A stretch of 64,000 nt of DNA from Epiperipatus broadwayi (Eukaryota > Onychophora > Udeonychophora > Euonychophora > Peripatidae). Shown piece after piece: positions 34,364 to 47,319 of the stretch (the first letter of the stretch is position 1; every line of letters starts with the position of its first letter). The translations under genes and the position numbers were made by a program. The notes beneath the pieces were generated by a model. The model was not told the origin of the DNA. It was given only the letters and a program-made list of their open reading frames with translations, and did not search any database. Where the stretch lies: the NCBI GenBank assembly GCA_028023455.1, contig JAQFVV010006208.1, forward strand, positions 9,096,963 to 9,160,962, given 5' to 3'.

Positions 34364-34948
34364 TGTTAAACCACTAAACATCACATGATCGCCTACTCTA
34401 TATTAGCACATAATTGTTGTAAACAAAGGCAAAACTCTCCATACAGTAGTGACACTCTGTGCCAAACAGAGTAATCAATGGAGAGTTTTGCCTTTGTTTA
34501 CAACAATTATGTGCTAGTATAGAGATGGTGATCATATGATATTTAGTGGTTTAACACCAATTCTGCCTAATAGGATAGTGGTGGCTATGGTTGTTCAAGA
34601 TCCAAAGACACCAAAATGTATGGGTGCTGAATTGAGTTCAGACCCATATGACTATATAAGCTATTGAGCTTAGATTGAAAATATTATTGTGTTTTCAATT
34701 TCATTCTCATAGTTTTGTAGTAAAGTAGTTAAAAGGTGGCTGCTGGAGGGTTGCATTAGATCCTAAGATCTAGGTGCAGTGCTCTCAGATCCAAGGCTCC
34801 TCACTGATGATGGCCATGAGCCAGAAACTAGTCTGCGGATATTGGATGAGTAGGCACTAAGATAGGGATTTTATGCCCAAGCCTTCTGACATCCATTGAT
34901 TACTCATTTGGCACAGGGTGGCATTCCTGTATGGAGAGTTTTGCCTTT
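34364..34948 (+). repeat. Family A insertion: foldback plus full sense unit, with TSD
   Basis: A 10 bp direct repeat GTGTATTATT flanks the element (34354-34363 and 34949-34958). The left 100 bp are the antisense family A end, then the strand switches at about 34480. A complete sense unit runs from CTTTGTTTACAACAATTATG through the ribozyme to GGCATTCCTGTATGG and TTTTGCCTTT. Confidence 0.85.
34789..34847 (+). ncRNA. Hammerhead ribozyme, family A, intact core
   Basis: AUCCA, AGGC, UCCUCA, CUGAUGA, UGGC, CAUGA, GCCA, GAAAC, UA, GUC, UGCGGA, UAU, UGGAU. Stem II is four pairs including the U-A pair next to the core. Stem I has one C-U mismatch (UGCGGA/UCCUCA) and a perfect UGGAU/AUCCA outer helix. 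Cleavage is predicted after 34833. Confidence 0.75.
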
Positions 34949-34958
34949 GTGTATTATT

Positions 34959-35999
34959 CGTCCGAATTATGGCATTCAAACAGGGGTCATTTATTATTAA
35001 AGCAGTAAATCTTATTCCATGTTGTTAATGACATCCGTATTGCATTATTGACATTCGTCTTATCATTGTGAATATATGTATTACGTGCTTCTAATCTGGT
35101 ATTACGACAGGATCGAACCCATAGATTTCTCCTTATGTCCTGTCCCATGGATAGTTGAACTTTCCAGGACTTATTTCATATAAAAAGACCTCTGTCATTG
35201 GTGATTCCAATATGCCTGGCACATGCTATGCCTATCCACTTTTCTCTAAGCACTTCCCTAGAAGGGGGTCTTAGATTTCATTTTTGTCCAGAAGCATGAC
35301 CTTATCTTTGATTTCTATGCTACTATGTCAATACCACCATCTCTCCATTTATTATTTCCTTTGCTTCATGACCCAGTTTTGATGTTAAAATATTAAAATT
35401 GCACTCTGCTCAAAATTCCGAATACTACTAGCTTATTAATTAGTAATGTTATTTCCGTCTTATACTATCCCACCATTGTAATTTATTGTTTCCATATTTA
35501 AGAGTATATGCCTTGGGGAGGGGAAAATAAAGCATTCTTCTTACTAGTGATAATCAAAAGAATTTTCAATAAATATTTTGTCATATAACTAATTGTAATT
35601 TTTCAAATGTCTTACTTATTTTCATGACCAGAATGGCATGAAAATAGTTTATATATTTGTAATGAATCCCAGAACACTCCCCAAAATTATGTTAGTCACC
35701 ATGTTTCAGAACCTTAAACCAAAGCATTAATAGCAATCTTTCTAAAACACGATTGGCATCTTAATACCATACCCATCAAAGATGTGTGTTAATATATTAT
35801 AGCAGTCGGGGTGTATGTAGTTTTACTGTATCTGCTGTACAAGGCACCACCAGGCCATTTGAACCTGGAATATTTATATAGTAGGCAGATACATACTGTT
35901 AAGATCTAATTTTATTATATATATATTATTATGATCATTAGCCGATGCCACTAGCTTGAGGAGATGCAGAGATTTGTAATAAAACTTCTTAAATATATA
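34959..35999. other. Unassigned sequence
   Basis: No repeat family, exon or RNA gene recognised. Confidence 0.3.
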
Positions 36000-36097
36000 T
36001 ATATTTCATATGTCAAAGCGTTGACTGGGAAGTGAATCCGGGCCAACTGCTTGGAAGGCAACTTTGCTGACCACAAGGCCATCATTGCTTGACAAAA
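36000..36097 (-). mobile_element. tRNA-derived SINE
   Basis: CATATGTCAAAGCGTTGACTG, box-B complement AAGTGAATCCGGG, anticodon arm CTGCTTGGAAGGCA, box-A complement CCACAAGGCCATCATTGC. Positions 36098-37569 are unassigned. Confidence 0.8.
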
Positions 36098-37569
36098 ATA
36101 TATTTTTAATATTAAAAAAAATAAAATAAGCCACTGCCAGTAATAACACACACATAAAAACATTTATTGATGCACATATATAAATTTGAGGAATAAATTT
36201 AGTTATTAATTTTAAATTTAAATTATTATTTTAGAAAATCCGCACAGATGGACAGTTTATAAAAGTTTGTTTTATAATGTTGAGTATAGATATGTTACAT
36301 AGACCACACAATTAAAACTTTTCAAATATTCAACCTCAGGCTAAAGATTTGTAGCTAAATCAACATTCACTTCCTGATATATGGACACAACCAATGCAAT
36401 ATGAAGATGCTAATATAAAACCACACTGTCAGGAATGTGTGCCTGCAGCATGATATTATTTGAAGGACATGATCCTCATCCAATACAGGAATGTGCATCT
36501 GTCTGGTGAGGGAATCATGTATATAAAATATTACGGAGAAGTGCTACATATGGTGGAGAACGGAACTTTTGATGACTTATAATCCCTATCCATAGAGCTA
36601 GCAGAAATCAATGTCGCAGGAAATAGTCTGCGTACATTGCAACACAATAAACTACATCTTTGTGGACATGCATTGAGTTGGGCATGTTGCCCTGTATGCT
36701 AACACACTTCACATTACATTGATATAAATACCCACATATCTCTATACAAGTATTGACTCGACTACGAGACAAATAGTCTGAAATTAAACCCCCTTAAAAC
36801 TAACAAACTTAAATGAATCTATGCAGCTATCTACACTCAACTTTAAATTTAATAATTTAATTAACACATAAGAAAATGGAAATAATTAATTAAACATATG
36901 CATAAAAATATTAATAATTTAGAATTCTTTAGGTCAGATAGGAGTTCTTATTTTTATCAATTAAAAGTTTGTTAAAGTTCATATTGAATAAACGAAAGAG
37001 TTCATACTTTCCATGAGATCTTGGTGATTCCTCTAGAATTATGAAATCCATCACCGATTATTTTATTTAATAAAGTTTTTTAGGAGATGTAACCACTACA
37101 AGCCATTCATTTGGTTAGGAACTGTCATCAGGAGGTCTCAGCTGGTGCATGTAAAGGAAATTCATTTCTATTGCAAGACTTCTACATCACGCAATACTGC
37201 TACAGTTTATATATAGATTAATAGTCAGCATGCTGCAACAACAATTATTTTGCCTTTTATAATTTATGGTCCTCATCAGGAATCCTACGGATCGATCTAA
37301 CATGATGTTACTGATTCTAATGTTCCATTTTCGGTCCATGCTGTAGCTTCATGCTTGCATTGGTCAATCTAATTTTTTTATCCTCTTATCTGACCTTTCA
37401 ATTATTTAAGTGCCCCAAGGGCTAGTTTGCTTTACATTTAATTAATAAAACAATTATTTCCATTTCAAGATTCAAATATGACTTTTGAATAGAAATTAAT
37501 TAACATTTATTTCTATTTTCTTTTATACTACTTTTTCTTTTAAAAATATTTTTTATTAAAAATACTAAT

Positions 37570-37688
37570 CTTGTCAAGCAGTGTTAGCCGAGAGGTTATC
37601 GCAACCTCCTTGCAAGCAAGTAGTTGGTTGCAGATGGTTGTGGGTTCGCATCCCGGCAGATGCTATGACGTATGAAAAAAAAAAAAAT
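37570..37688 (+). mobile_element. tRNA-derived SINE, long-arm subtype
   Basis: Box A TTAGCCGAGAGGTTATCG, CTTGCAAGCAAGTAG, box B GGGTTCGCATCCCGG, GATGCTATGACGTATG and an A-run. A palindrome AACGGTATATGTATACCGTT lies nearby at 37880. Positions 37940-38390 are unassigned. Confidence 0.88.
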
Positions 37689-38399
37689 ACTAATCTTTAG
37701 ATCTTTACTTTTTTTAAAGATTTCTTTTAAATACTACTTTTTTAAAAAAAAGTTTTAAAGTTTTTCATCTGTGCAATAATATATATGTTAAATATAAGTT
37801 AATTTTCAATTTTTAAGTTTTTTTTTATAAATCAATTTTTATTTACGATCTTGTTTTTATTTTAATTTTAAAATAATATAACGGTATATGTATACCGTTA
37901 CAATATATATATTATTTAATTGATAAAAGAGCATATGAGAACCCTTAGTGTGAATTTCAAAATTAATCATCTACCATTTGGTAGACCACTTGCTCATTCA
38001 TGTACATACTAATGTATATAATTCATTATATTAAAATATTTTTTATTGTCTAAACTTGTTTGAGTCATTCAAATTCTCATTTGAATTCCCTTTTCTCCAT
38101 TTCCACATGTACAACCATCCATATCCTAATTAATTAAATCATAATGTAGTTAGTAAATAAATCTCATTGTCTTCTCCACTCTGCTAGTGGGCTGGATTTT
38201 AGAAGAAATTCTCATGTGCCATCATTATGTTATTTATTATGTGTTTGATCTGGATCTTAGGGAATGGGTTCAAATACAGGTTGGTCCCTGACTTAAATCT
38301 CGGGTTTGATTGGGTTTGAAGTACATTTTTTGAGTTCCAGTTCAAGTTAGATGGATCAACATGTTTTGACTGGTACAATACATATATATATTTTCAATC

Positions 38400-38710
38400 C
38401 CTTATAGCTATTTAAGTTAGATAACTGGATTTGAAGACATATAAATATCTGAAATTTTCAGATTTTTTATTTAATAGTTAAGTATTTGAGAAATGCTGGG
38501 CTTGAGTTTATATTTTAGATCTAGTAGTATCTGAATGTCCTCGTGTTTCACTGATGAGAGCCATCAGCTTGAAACTGGCTTGGGGATATGGATAATGCTA
38601 GATATACAGATTTTAAATGCTTTCTCTTGTGGCATTTATCAAAAAAAGCTTGTTTAGAGCTACTAGCATGCTCATTATTTTACATTTGTAAATACAAGCT
38701 TATTAAATTA
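38400..38710 (+). repeat. Family B monomer with hammerhead-like core
   Basis: Sense family B: GGATTTGAAGACATATAAAT, GGATCTAGTAGTATCTG, then 38551-38580 CUGAUGA, GAGC, CAUCA, GCUU, GAAAC, UG, GCU, and UGGGGAUAUGG, GCTTTCTCTT and AAGCTTGTTTAGAGCTACTAG. The core and stem II are good, but the cleavage triplet is GCU instead of NUH and stem I pairs weakly. Confidence 0.6.
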
Positions 38711-41700
38711 AATCACATTATGTATGACTTGATTTCCTTACTATTGTACTGGTTGAAAAAACCTCCACCACATAAACTGCAAGTCAGATCCAAACTCAGT
38801 CAAACCAAACTGAATTCAAACTCAACTCACCAGCTCAGATCAATGGATGATCTAAATCAACGGCACAGTGCCATGCACCAAGGAACTAGCTCAACAGTTG
38901 GGGATGATTAGGGACCCCTGAACTGATGCTAATAATGGATAATAAACTAACTAAAGATAATTTTAAGTCGAATCATATGTATATGTTCAGGTTGCCAACA
39001 CAGACAGCGAGCATTAACATTAAAATAATGATTGAATAAAAGAATTAAGAAACCAAGTGTGTTAATAAAATGTTTCATAAAATAGTAATAGTTTTGTTCA
39101 ACTTTTAAATGATGACTATATTGATTACCTCTAGTCCTTAAACAGAGTTTATGATTACAATAAGAATGGCAGTCCCTATTATATGCCAACAACGATTACG
39201 CAATATTATAGAAGTCTATATGTCTATGCCCCCAACAAGAAAATAAAGGCAGATAAAGGTATTCAGTGGTGACGGAAATTATGATTCTAATTTTATACGA
39301 AAGAATGTGAGATTTATTTTCACATTCGCAAATCCATTCATGAAGAGCAAGATACATATTTAGGGCATAACTTTAACCTTTACTAGAAAACTTATTTAAG
39401 TAGAGATGATTAAGAATTTGTTCAACTTTAATTGAAATCATGAATTATGAGCATAAGAGCAGGCTTTACTGGAACAGAGAGGTAATGGTGCTGACGAATT
39501 ATGAGCTATAAAATGAACAGGAAAGATAATAGCTTATCAGTGATTTAAGTGGTATGGCAGCTTGCATTTTACAAGTCTTACTGCCCTTTAAGGAGACGTG
39601 GAACACAGGGAAAGCCAGGCCGAGTCATAGCTACAAATTTGGTGTTCCAAATATAACATAAGCGGGGGAGGAAGTGCTTTCTTCCTCTATAATTAAAATA
39701 ACTGTAATATCACCAATGACAAGCCTATGGAGCAGAAGATTGCCCTACGTCAGCAATGTTCGAAGATGATGACTTGATAGTCACCATTTGAATAATAAAA
39801 CCTAATTTATTATGCTCTACGTGATGACTTGATTAAATTAATTAAAGTCAAACGAGCTTTTAACTAAAGTTATTTTAAAGCAGTTATAAAATTATATTAA
39901 TTATGCCCCAAACATCATGCCCTTCTGAATATTAATAGATAGTAAAAACAATTTGGATTAGAATGTATTCATTTGATTCCTTTATCAACCCCTTTGCAAA
40001 AATATTTTAATATTATGTATGAATAAATAAATATTGGTGAACACGAGAAAGTAGCTGGGGCATAGATTAGAAATGGAGCTAATACTTTATTATTAGCCAA
40101 TTATAAAAATAGCAAATATTTAATAAATTCTTCCGACTCGATGATTAATAGAACGGTATAAATTTAGTTCTAATGGGCAGAAATTACTATCAGATTTAAT
40201 ATTTTATTACTTGTATAAGGCAAATGAAACAAAGGAGATCATCAAGTCGAAGGATTATTGGCATATAATTAAAAATAAGTGACATTAATAAATTACTCAA
40301 TAAATATATATAAGACAATAAATGAACTGCCATCATAAGAAAGGAAAGTTAAATCTAAGGACTAGAGATTGAGAGAATTACTATATAATTTAAAATAGCA
40401 TAAATAAAAAGAAGGTTTTATACAGATTATTACATTAAAGAATGAGAAGAGCTCTTAAAGGGAGTGTAAAGTTCAGAAACTGGCCAGAAAGTTATAGTTC
40501 ATTATGGAATTATATTACCATTTCTTCCGGGGCTGGTTCCTTAGTTTACACGTCCGAGGTGGTGGAACGAGGTGCACATTTGGTAAATTACTTGACAGCA
40601 TTTTGATTGATCTTTTCATGATTTTCGGGCAGCATGATTGGTCCGGTAAGGATTTAGCAGCTTCATTGAAGATTTTCAGGGGACTTCAGGAACCATAGTC
40701 ATATTTCTGAAGTTTAGACCCTCACCATGATAGAAACACTATTTAAAATCATAATTTAAAAATGTACAGAGTTTAATGGTACTTCTCTAAACAAAGATGA
40801 CTTCTTTTCTCTCCGAACTTTTCAGAGCTATTTATACTGTGTCTGGTGCCTTCGGGCTAGCGCTTCTTTCATTTTCAATGTTACAAGTTTTTACTAATTG
40901 ATTTTAGATACATCCCTTTGATAAGGCTTTCAAACTCATTAACTTGAATTCCTTTTCTAATTAGAAAATGAATTTTTAAAATCTATAAACTGATTTTAAT
41001 TAGGAAATCCTTAAATTTTAAATCCTTATCTTTTTTTCTAATTAATAAAACTTTACCTATTGTTTTTGGAAAGGGACAATCTGAAAGCTTATCAAAAGAA
41101 TGTAGCTTTTAATCACTGAAATTCGAACAAATTATTTAAAAGTAAAATAAACATTCCCGACACAATGAAACTTTAGAATGACTATATATTTTTAACTATT
41201 TATAAATATATATGCAGAATCCGCACAGTTATAATATATATAAATTCATGAATAATTCTATCATGAATTTATTAATAGAATTGATTCATTTAAACCTCAA
41301 ACGAATTAATTTTAACACACATTTATGTAATAGTTTTTCTTTATGGAAATTAGCGTGGATTGAACGTATAAAGCTCCATTGCATCGGAAATTTAAGGTTA
41401 GTACTAGGGTTTGAAGTAGGCTTCTGGTGAGATGCCATGAAGCTAGGATCGAACTCAGATCCGAATGCTTCACTATATATATATAATGCATTCTATTTTT
41501 ATTTTTTAAATAAAATAGTGAAATGTCTGTCTTTCATTGCAATTAAATATGCTCTGAACTACATTGTTTTCAATAACTTTTTTGCTATGGAAATGTAATA
41601 GAAGTTGAGATTAATGCTGACTAAACTCTTTCTAATTGTTTTGATGTTTTTAGGTCTCTATTAATTTCATAAATGTTCTTACATTTCATAAAATTTTTAA

Positions 41701-42234
41701 CAATATACTTAGAAAACATTTTATTATACGAAATACTGTACATTAAGTTATGAGAGGATAATAAAGGAAGAATAAAATATATGTGCTTTTAACATAAGCT
41801 GAAAAAATATTATTAATAAACAAAGCACACAACATTCTGAGACCAGAAAAATGGCTGTTGGTTATTGAATTTATAAATTTTAATATATATATTTTAAAAA
41901 ACTTAATTGCATAATGCTCTGAGTTAGAAAAATAATTGCAGATATATTGGTAAAATGTATTAAATTTACAATTTTTCAACTTTTCTTGTTTGTTTATTTA
42001 CATTTTTTAAAGATAGCATCTAATTGAGGTAATGCATATTGAGAGAGTTTAATTTGTGGCTTCACTGTTTTTTTAAAAGATAAAATGTTTGAGAAAATTA
42101 TAAAAGATAACAGTAATTCAAAAAAATATAAAAAAATGTTCAGTTAATAAAAGATAAATATATAATAAAAGTTTAATTGATAAAAAAAAACCATCTTCAT
42201 ATATAAAAAGTTAAAATTGTTTGTTAGAAAAGGT
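38711..42234. other. Unassigned AT-rich sequence
   Basis: The longest stretch without a recognised family. Possible tRNA-like B-box complement GGATCGAACTC at 41448, alone and not enough for a SINE call. Frames at 38588, 40504 and 41743 have no recognisable domains. Confidence 0.3.
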
Positions 42235-42785
42235 TTAAGGTAAGAGCTATTTGTATTTTGTTATAAATATTATGGAATGCTTTGTATTTGTAGTTTTAAT
42301 GTATTTTTTAGTTGTTCCTTGATAAAGACTATAATAATTGAAATGTTGGAGTATATTATTATACAATTATAATAATCCATATTAAGCCAATAAACATCAC
42401 ATGACCATCTCCTCTTATGCTTGTGTATAACTTGTTAAAATAGGCAAAATTCACTATATATATTGCCACACACAGCAAGCTAGAGTAATCAATGGATGCC
42501 AGAAGGCTTGTGCATAAAATCCCCATCTAATACCTACTCATCCAATATCCCCATAAGCCAGAAACTGGTCTGGGGATATTGGATGAGTAGACACTAGACG
42601 GGGATTTTATGCACAAGCCTTCTGGCATCCATTGATTACTCTAGCTTGCTGTGTGTGGCAATATATATAGTGAGTTTTGCCTGTTTTAATAATCCATATT
42701 ATAATAAATCAAGATTTATAAAGAAGTTTGTGTGTGGATTGTATATATTTTGAAATTAATGGGCTATTTTTAAAATAGAAGTCTG
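42235..42785 (+). repeat. Family D (Penelope-like) interrupted by family A
   Basis: The left part has GTTTAAGGTAAGAGCTATTT, TTAGTTGTTCCTTGATAAAG and a GAAATGTTGGAGTA end. The right part (42702-42785) has AAGATTTATAAAGAAGTTTG and AATTAATGGGCTATTTTTAA. Both parts match the foldback at 51020-51487. Family A sits between them. Confidence 0.75.
42385..42686. repeat. Family A foldback nested in family D, 15 bp TSD
   Basis: Direct repeat TAATAATCCATATTA at 42370-42384 and 42687-42701. The two arms are near-perfect complements (GGATGCCAGAAGGCTTGTGC etc.) and meet at about 42553. The left arm, read on its sense strand, begins TGGGGATATTGG, which is exactly the first base after the predicted ribozyme cleavage site. 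The right arm begins inside stem II (AAGCCAGAAAC) and keeps GUC. Confidence 0.85.
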
Positions 42786-42802
42786 TTTTGTTATTTTGTA
42801 AT

Positions 42803-43721
42803 GGTATTGGTTAATTAGCCACTGTACATTACTTGGTAGTGATGTGTTAGTGCAAAAACGTATTAATTGCCAAGCGTTGTTAGCCGAGAGGTCATCGCAG
42901 CTGCCTTGCAAGCAAATAGTTGGTTGCAGACGGTTGTGGGTTCGCATCCCGGCCGATGCTATGACATATGAAGAAAAAATATATAATGTTTCCGGGCCTC
43001 CCTCCCCCCCCCCCCCAATTTATGTTATTCTTATCATTCTAAATTAAACATTTAATTGAAAGTCAAAAAAAAAAAACCCTTTTTTTATTTCCAAATTTAT
43101 GTTATTGTTCTAATAATAAATTAAATGTTAAACAAAATTAAAAAACAAACAAAAATCATTAAAAAAATAATCAGCCCGACTTTGTTTTTTACGCCGATGA
43201 AAAGTCAAAATACAAAACCAAAGATTTTTCTTTTTATTTCCAAATTTAGCAGCAGATCGATTTTGTATTTTTTCAGCAGACTTTGTTTTTAAATATGTAA
43301 TACAAGTGGGACGAAAAAGGATTCGGATTGATTGTGTTTCGAAGAAATCACAACAACAACTTTATTTCCAAATTTCAATAACATTAAAAATACATTATTC
43401 TTCTAATAATAAATTAAACATTTAAACAAAATTAAAAAACAAACAGAAACACATCATTAAAAAAGTAATCAATCCGACTTTGTTTTTTGGACACCGATCA
43501 AAAGTCAAAAATAAAACCAAACACTTTTCTTTTTATTTCCAAATTTACGTTATTCTAAACAAAATTAAATAACAAACCCAAAAAATTCACATCAGCCGAC
43601 TTTGGTTTTATATATGTAATACAAGTGGGTGGTGTTGTGGTTCGGCTGCGTAAACAGCATATTTCTGTGTTTTTGCACAGCGAGCAACTAAGCGATGTAC
43701 AGTGGCTAATTAACCAGTACC
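42803..43721. mobile_element. Non-autonomous TIR element, contains SINE
   Basis: The left end GGTATTGGTTAATTAGCCAC is mirrored at right (GTGGCTAATTAACCAGTACC), followed inward by TGTACAT and a TTTTTGCAC-type segment on both sides. The interior repeats TTTTTATTTCCAAATTTA and AATCAKYCCGACTTTG blocks two to three times. Shares its subterminal motif with 26615-27755. Confidence 0.7.
42868..42981 (+). mobile_element. tRNA-derived SINE inside TIR element
   Basis: TTAGCCGAGAGGTCATCGCA, CTTGCAAGCAAATAG, box B GGGTTCGCATCCCGGCC, GATGCTATGACATATG. Nearly identical to 22512 and 37570, so relatively young. A C-run (43004-43016) follows. Confidence 0.9.
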
Positions 43722-44261
43722 TTTTTAATTTATCTTCACATAATAATTGAAGAATGTATAACAACAAAGATTTATGCAACATTAAAAATATATAAAGAAG
43801 GATTACTATTAAAACCCATTATTAACTATACAAATCCTTACTTTAATAAGATTTCTATGTTAAAAACAAAGAATTAATCTTAAAAATTATTAACATAGTT
43901 AAAAATATATAATTATAATTTAATATTTGTTAAAATGAATGTTATATCAATGTGAAATAATCTACAGATTTGGCAGTAAACAAATACGTAAAAGATAAAA
44001 ATAAAGATATAAGAATACCATTAAAACAATTAGAAATAATAGAAGTAAGCTGTAAAGTGGAAACATTTGAAATTGATAGGAAATACTCCTGTATAAGCAA
44101 AAAAAAAGTTATTATTGGGAGGAGCGTTAAATAATATATATGTTATCAGCAAGCATGAAAACAGGCATTTCATACAATACCAAAAGTAGCATATCCAAGC
44201 TATAAAAAACAATTATAATAATGTTATGATTACTAATTATTTAATAATATTTTTTATGCAG

Positions 44262-44895
44262 AGGCAAAACTCTCAATACAGTAACACCACCAGTGCAAGC
44301 CAGAGTTATCAATGGATGACAGAAGGCTTGTGCATAAAATCCCTATCTAATGTCTACTCATCCACTATCCCCAGATTTGTTTCTGGCTTGTGGACTTCAT
44401 CAGTTAGGAACCTTGGATCTGAGAATACTGCACCTAGATCTTAGGATCTAATGCAACTCTCTGGCAGCCACCTTTTATCTCTACTTAACTATGAGAATAA
44501 AATTGAAAACAATATTTTCAATCTAACCTCATTAGCATATATAGTCATATAGGTCTGAACTCAGTTCAGTATCCATACATTTAGGTGTCTTTGGTTCTTT
44601 AATAAGCACAGCCACCACTATCCTATTAGGCAGGATTGGTATTAAACCACCAAGCATCACATGATCACTATTTCCTATGCTTGCTCATAACTGTTACTAA
44701 AACAAGCAAAACTCTCCATACAGTAGTGCCACTCGGTGCAAGCCAGAGTAATCAATGGATGTCAGAAAGCTTGTGCATAAAATCCCTAACTAATGCCTAC
44801 TTTTCCAATATCCCCAGATTAGTTTTTGGCTTGTGGAACTCATCAGTGAGAAGCCTTGAATCTGAGAGCACTGCACCTAGATCTTAGGATTAGAG
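44262..44895 (-). repeat. Family A head-to-tail dimer
   Basis: GCAAAACTCTC occurs at 44264 and at 44706, a 442 bp period, both in antisense orientation and joined through CACTATCCTATTAGGCAGGA and ACATGATCAC. Each unit has a ribozyme locus (44360-44418 and 44803-44861). The first keeps CUGAUGA and GAAAC but has AUC where GUC is expected. The second has AAAAC and AUC. Both look decayed. Positions 43722-44261 are unassigned. Confidence 0.85.
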
Positions 44896-45314
44896 AGTCA
44901 TTTAAATTAAATTGTTTGATATAAAGAACTGAGTATAATAGTTCCATTGAAAAAAAGAACAATTGAATGGTTTATTACTTGGAAGTTCATAAGAAGTTCA
45001 AGCACCAGAAATAAAAGAACTGAACACCAATCCACAGACTTGGAGCTCCAGATGTGACTGCATCAAACTATCCAGGACATGGTTCCATTAATTAATTTTT
45101 GCCTTTAGCGGATATTCAATCCAAATGTTGTTAGCTCTTCAGTCTGCCTCTTCCATTATTCCACTAAATTTCACAAGGCAAAAATACAATTATACATATA
45201 TAATAAAAATATTGATAAGGAATAAATAAATAAAACTAAATATATATAAACAATTAAACTCATATATTAAAAATAATACGAGTTTATGCAAAACTTCACT
45301 ACATACATTTTATA

Positions 45315-45725
45315 ATTGCAGAAGATGGATTGAACTTGGAGAGATCTTCATCCTGCAATGGATGTATAATGGTTGAAAATAATGATGATATAACTATAAA
45401 TGGACAGTTGAAATCTTAAATTGGATCCCAAGAGATTGTAAAAGACCTAGAAAAAGACCATGTGTGAGATGGATAGATGAAATGAGCAAGTGTGCTAGGA
45501 GAGAAGAAAAGCTAGATATCAGAAAAGATGGATAGAACTTGGAGAGATCTTCCTGCAGTGCATCGATAAAGGTTGAAAATGTTGATATCAAATATGAATT
45601 AAAAATAACAATATATCATTATTATTTTCAACCCTTATCAATCCACTACAGGATAATCTCTCCTAGTTCAATCCATCTTTTCCAATATCGAGTTTCTCTT
45701 CTCTAACTTGTCTAGTATATATTGA
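45315..45725. pseudogene. RTE-like LINE tails, inverted pair
   Basis: A sense tail at 45315-45590 has AGATGGATTGAACTTGGAGAG, GGACAGTTGAAATCTTAAAT, AAGAGATTGTAAAAGACC and a GAGATGGATAGATGAAATGA stretch. It is followed by a short antisense tail at 45610-45725. Same class as 1506-1770. Positions 45726-47024 are unassigned. Confidence 0.6.
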
Positions 45726-47024
45726 ATTGGGTCCATTTAAAAGAAAATGTTTAATTGGGTTTTAACCTTTTAAACAATTTTAAATTTTATGTTCTCAACA
45801 TTACATAAACAGACCAGCCATTCAAGCAGAGGGGAGAATACCATAAATAGCAGAGCTATCAATGACACCCGTGGTCAGACTGAGATATGCAAAGCATAAC
45901 ACAATCACATTTCCAGACCATGGCCCACCTTGTCTGCTAGATTCAAACCCCTACCATCCAAAGCATTTTATTTGTTTAGAGGTAAACCTCAGGTGCCAGA
46001 TAACTACAAGAAGTAACTAACATGCCTCAACAGTAGGCCCATAATCCAGTACTTGAAATATCCCATGACTAGCTCAAACTCTGTTTGAGGGTCCAGCATA
46101 TTTACTTAACACATAAAGTAACTTAGACAATAATTGACTGGTGATGCAGTAACAAGAGAGAAAGAGAATATAGACAAAATAACAATTAAGGCAAACATTA
46201 ATATTTAATTAAACACACATATCGAATATAATACAATAATATTGAAATTTACATATAAAATATAAGTAATTACTCATGCTAAATTACTATAGTCCTTCGT
46301 TAATTAAAGTTCATTCATTTAAATATAAAGTGTCTATAGACAGTGATAAAGTATTTTTACCTAGGTTTTCATTTGTGTATTTTCCAATTGGTTGGATTTT
46401 TTTTAGTTCTTCATTGATGGCTTCATGGCTAGTTTCCATTTTGTAAATGAGCAATGGGGAAAGAGAGAGAATAGCAGTAGCATTTATTTTATGATTTTGT
46501 ATCCGTTTCCAGCATGTGTTCCAGGCAGAATAGTTGACTTGTGAAGGTTTGAGGCATAAAGTCCTGTTGAACACATCCATGGATTATGTGGCTTTTCCTT
46601 TAATGTTCACTGCAGTACTAATTGACTGGCTTATTACTGCATTCCAGATATCTGGATCTCTGATTGTTGGCATTCTACATTCTGTCCAAACTGATGAATG
46701 ATCTAGCCTGTACATCATGAGCTAGACTATATCGCAAACCAGACTATAGAATAATAGAGAGAGTGACTTTATATACTTTTTTCTCTCCTATTGTTTTATT
46801 TTTCATATCGTTATTTTTTAATTTAGATTTTAACTTGAAATGTTTTTTAATTAATTTTACATTTCTGGTTATCTTAATCCTTTTCTCAGATTCATCTAAA
46901 CTATCTTGATAAGATGGTTTACAGTTTTTTTTAATTAATACAATTTAATCAGCAATCTTTTAAATTAATTACATTTCCTTTTACAAACAAATTTTTACAG
47001 ACTAATTTTATTCTAAATTTTACA

Positions 47025-47127
47025 CATTTTTTTTTGTCATATGTCAAAGCATTGACTGGGAAGTGAACCCAAGCTGGCTGCTGGAAAGGCAGCTATGCTA
47101 ACTGCTAGGACACCAACGCTTGACAAA
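47025..47127 (-). mobile_element. tRNA-derived SINE
   Basis: A T-run, CATATGTCAAAGCATTGACTG, box-B complement AAGTGAACCCAAG, GGCTGCTGGAAAGGCAGC, box-A complement CTGCTAGGACACCAACGC. Confidence 0.85.
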
Positions 47128-47319
47128 TTTGCATATTTATTTAGCTTTTATTTAGCTTTTATTTTATAAAAGCTCCTTTCTTTAAAAAAAGAGAGAGAAA
47201 AGTTTTAACTGTTCTTTAATTCTATTATACATTTCTCCCCCCCTCTTGCTAAGAAGTTTTATTCTAAAATAAAAAATATGATGCAGTATTTTTTATTTTT
47301 AAAAAAATCTGTAAATTAA

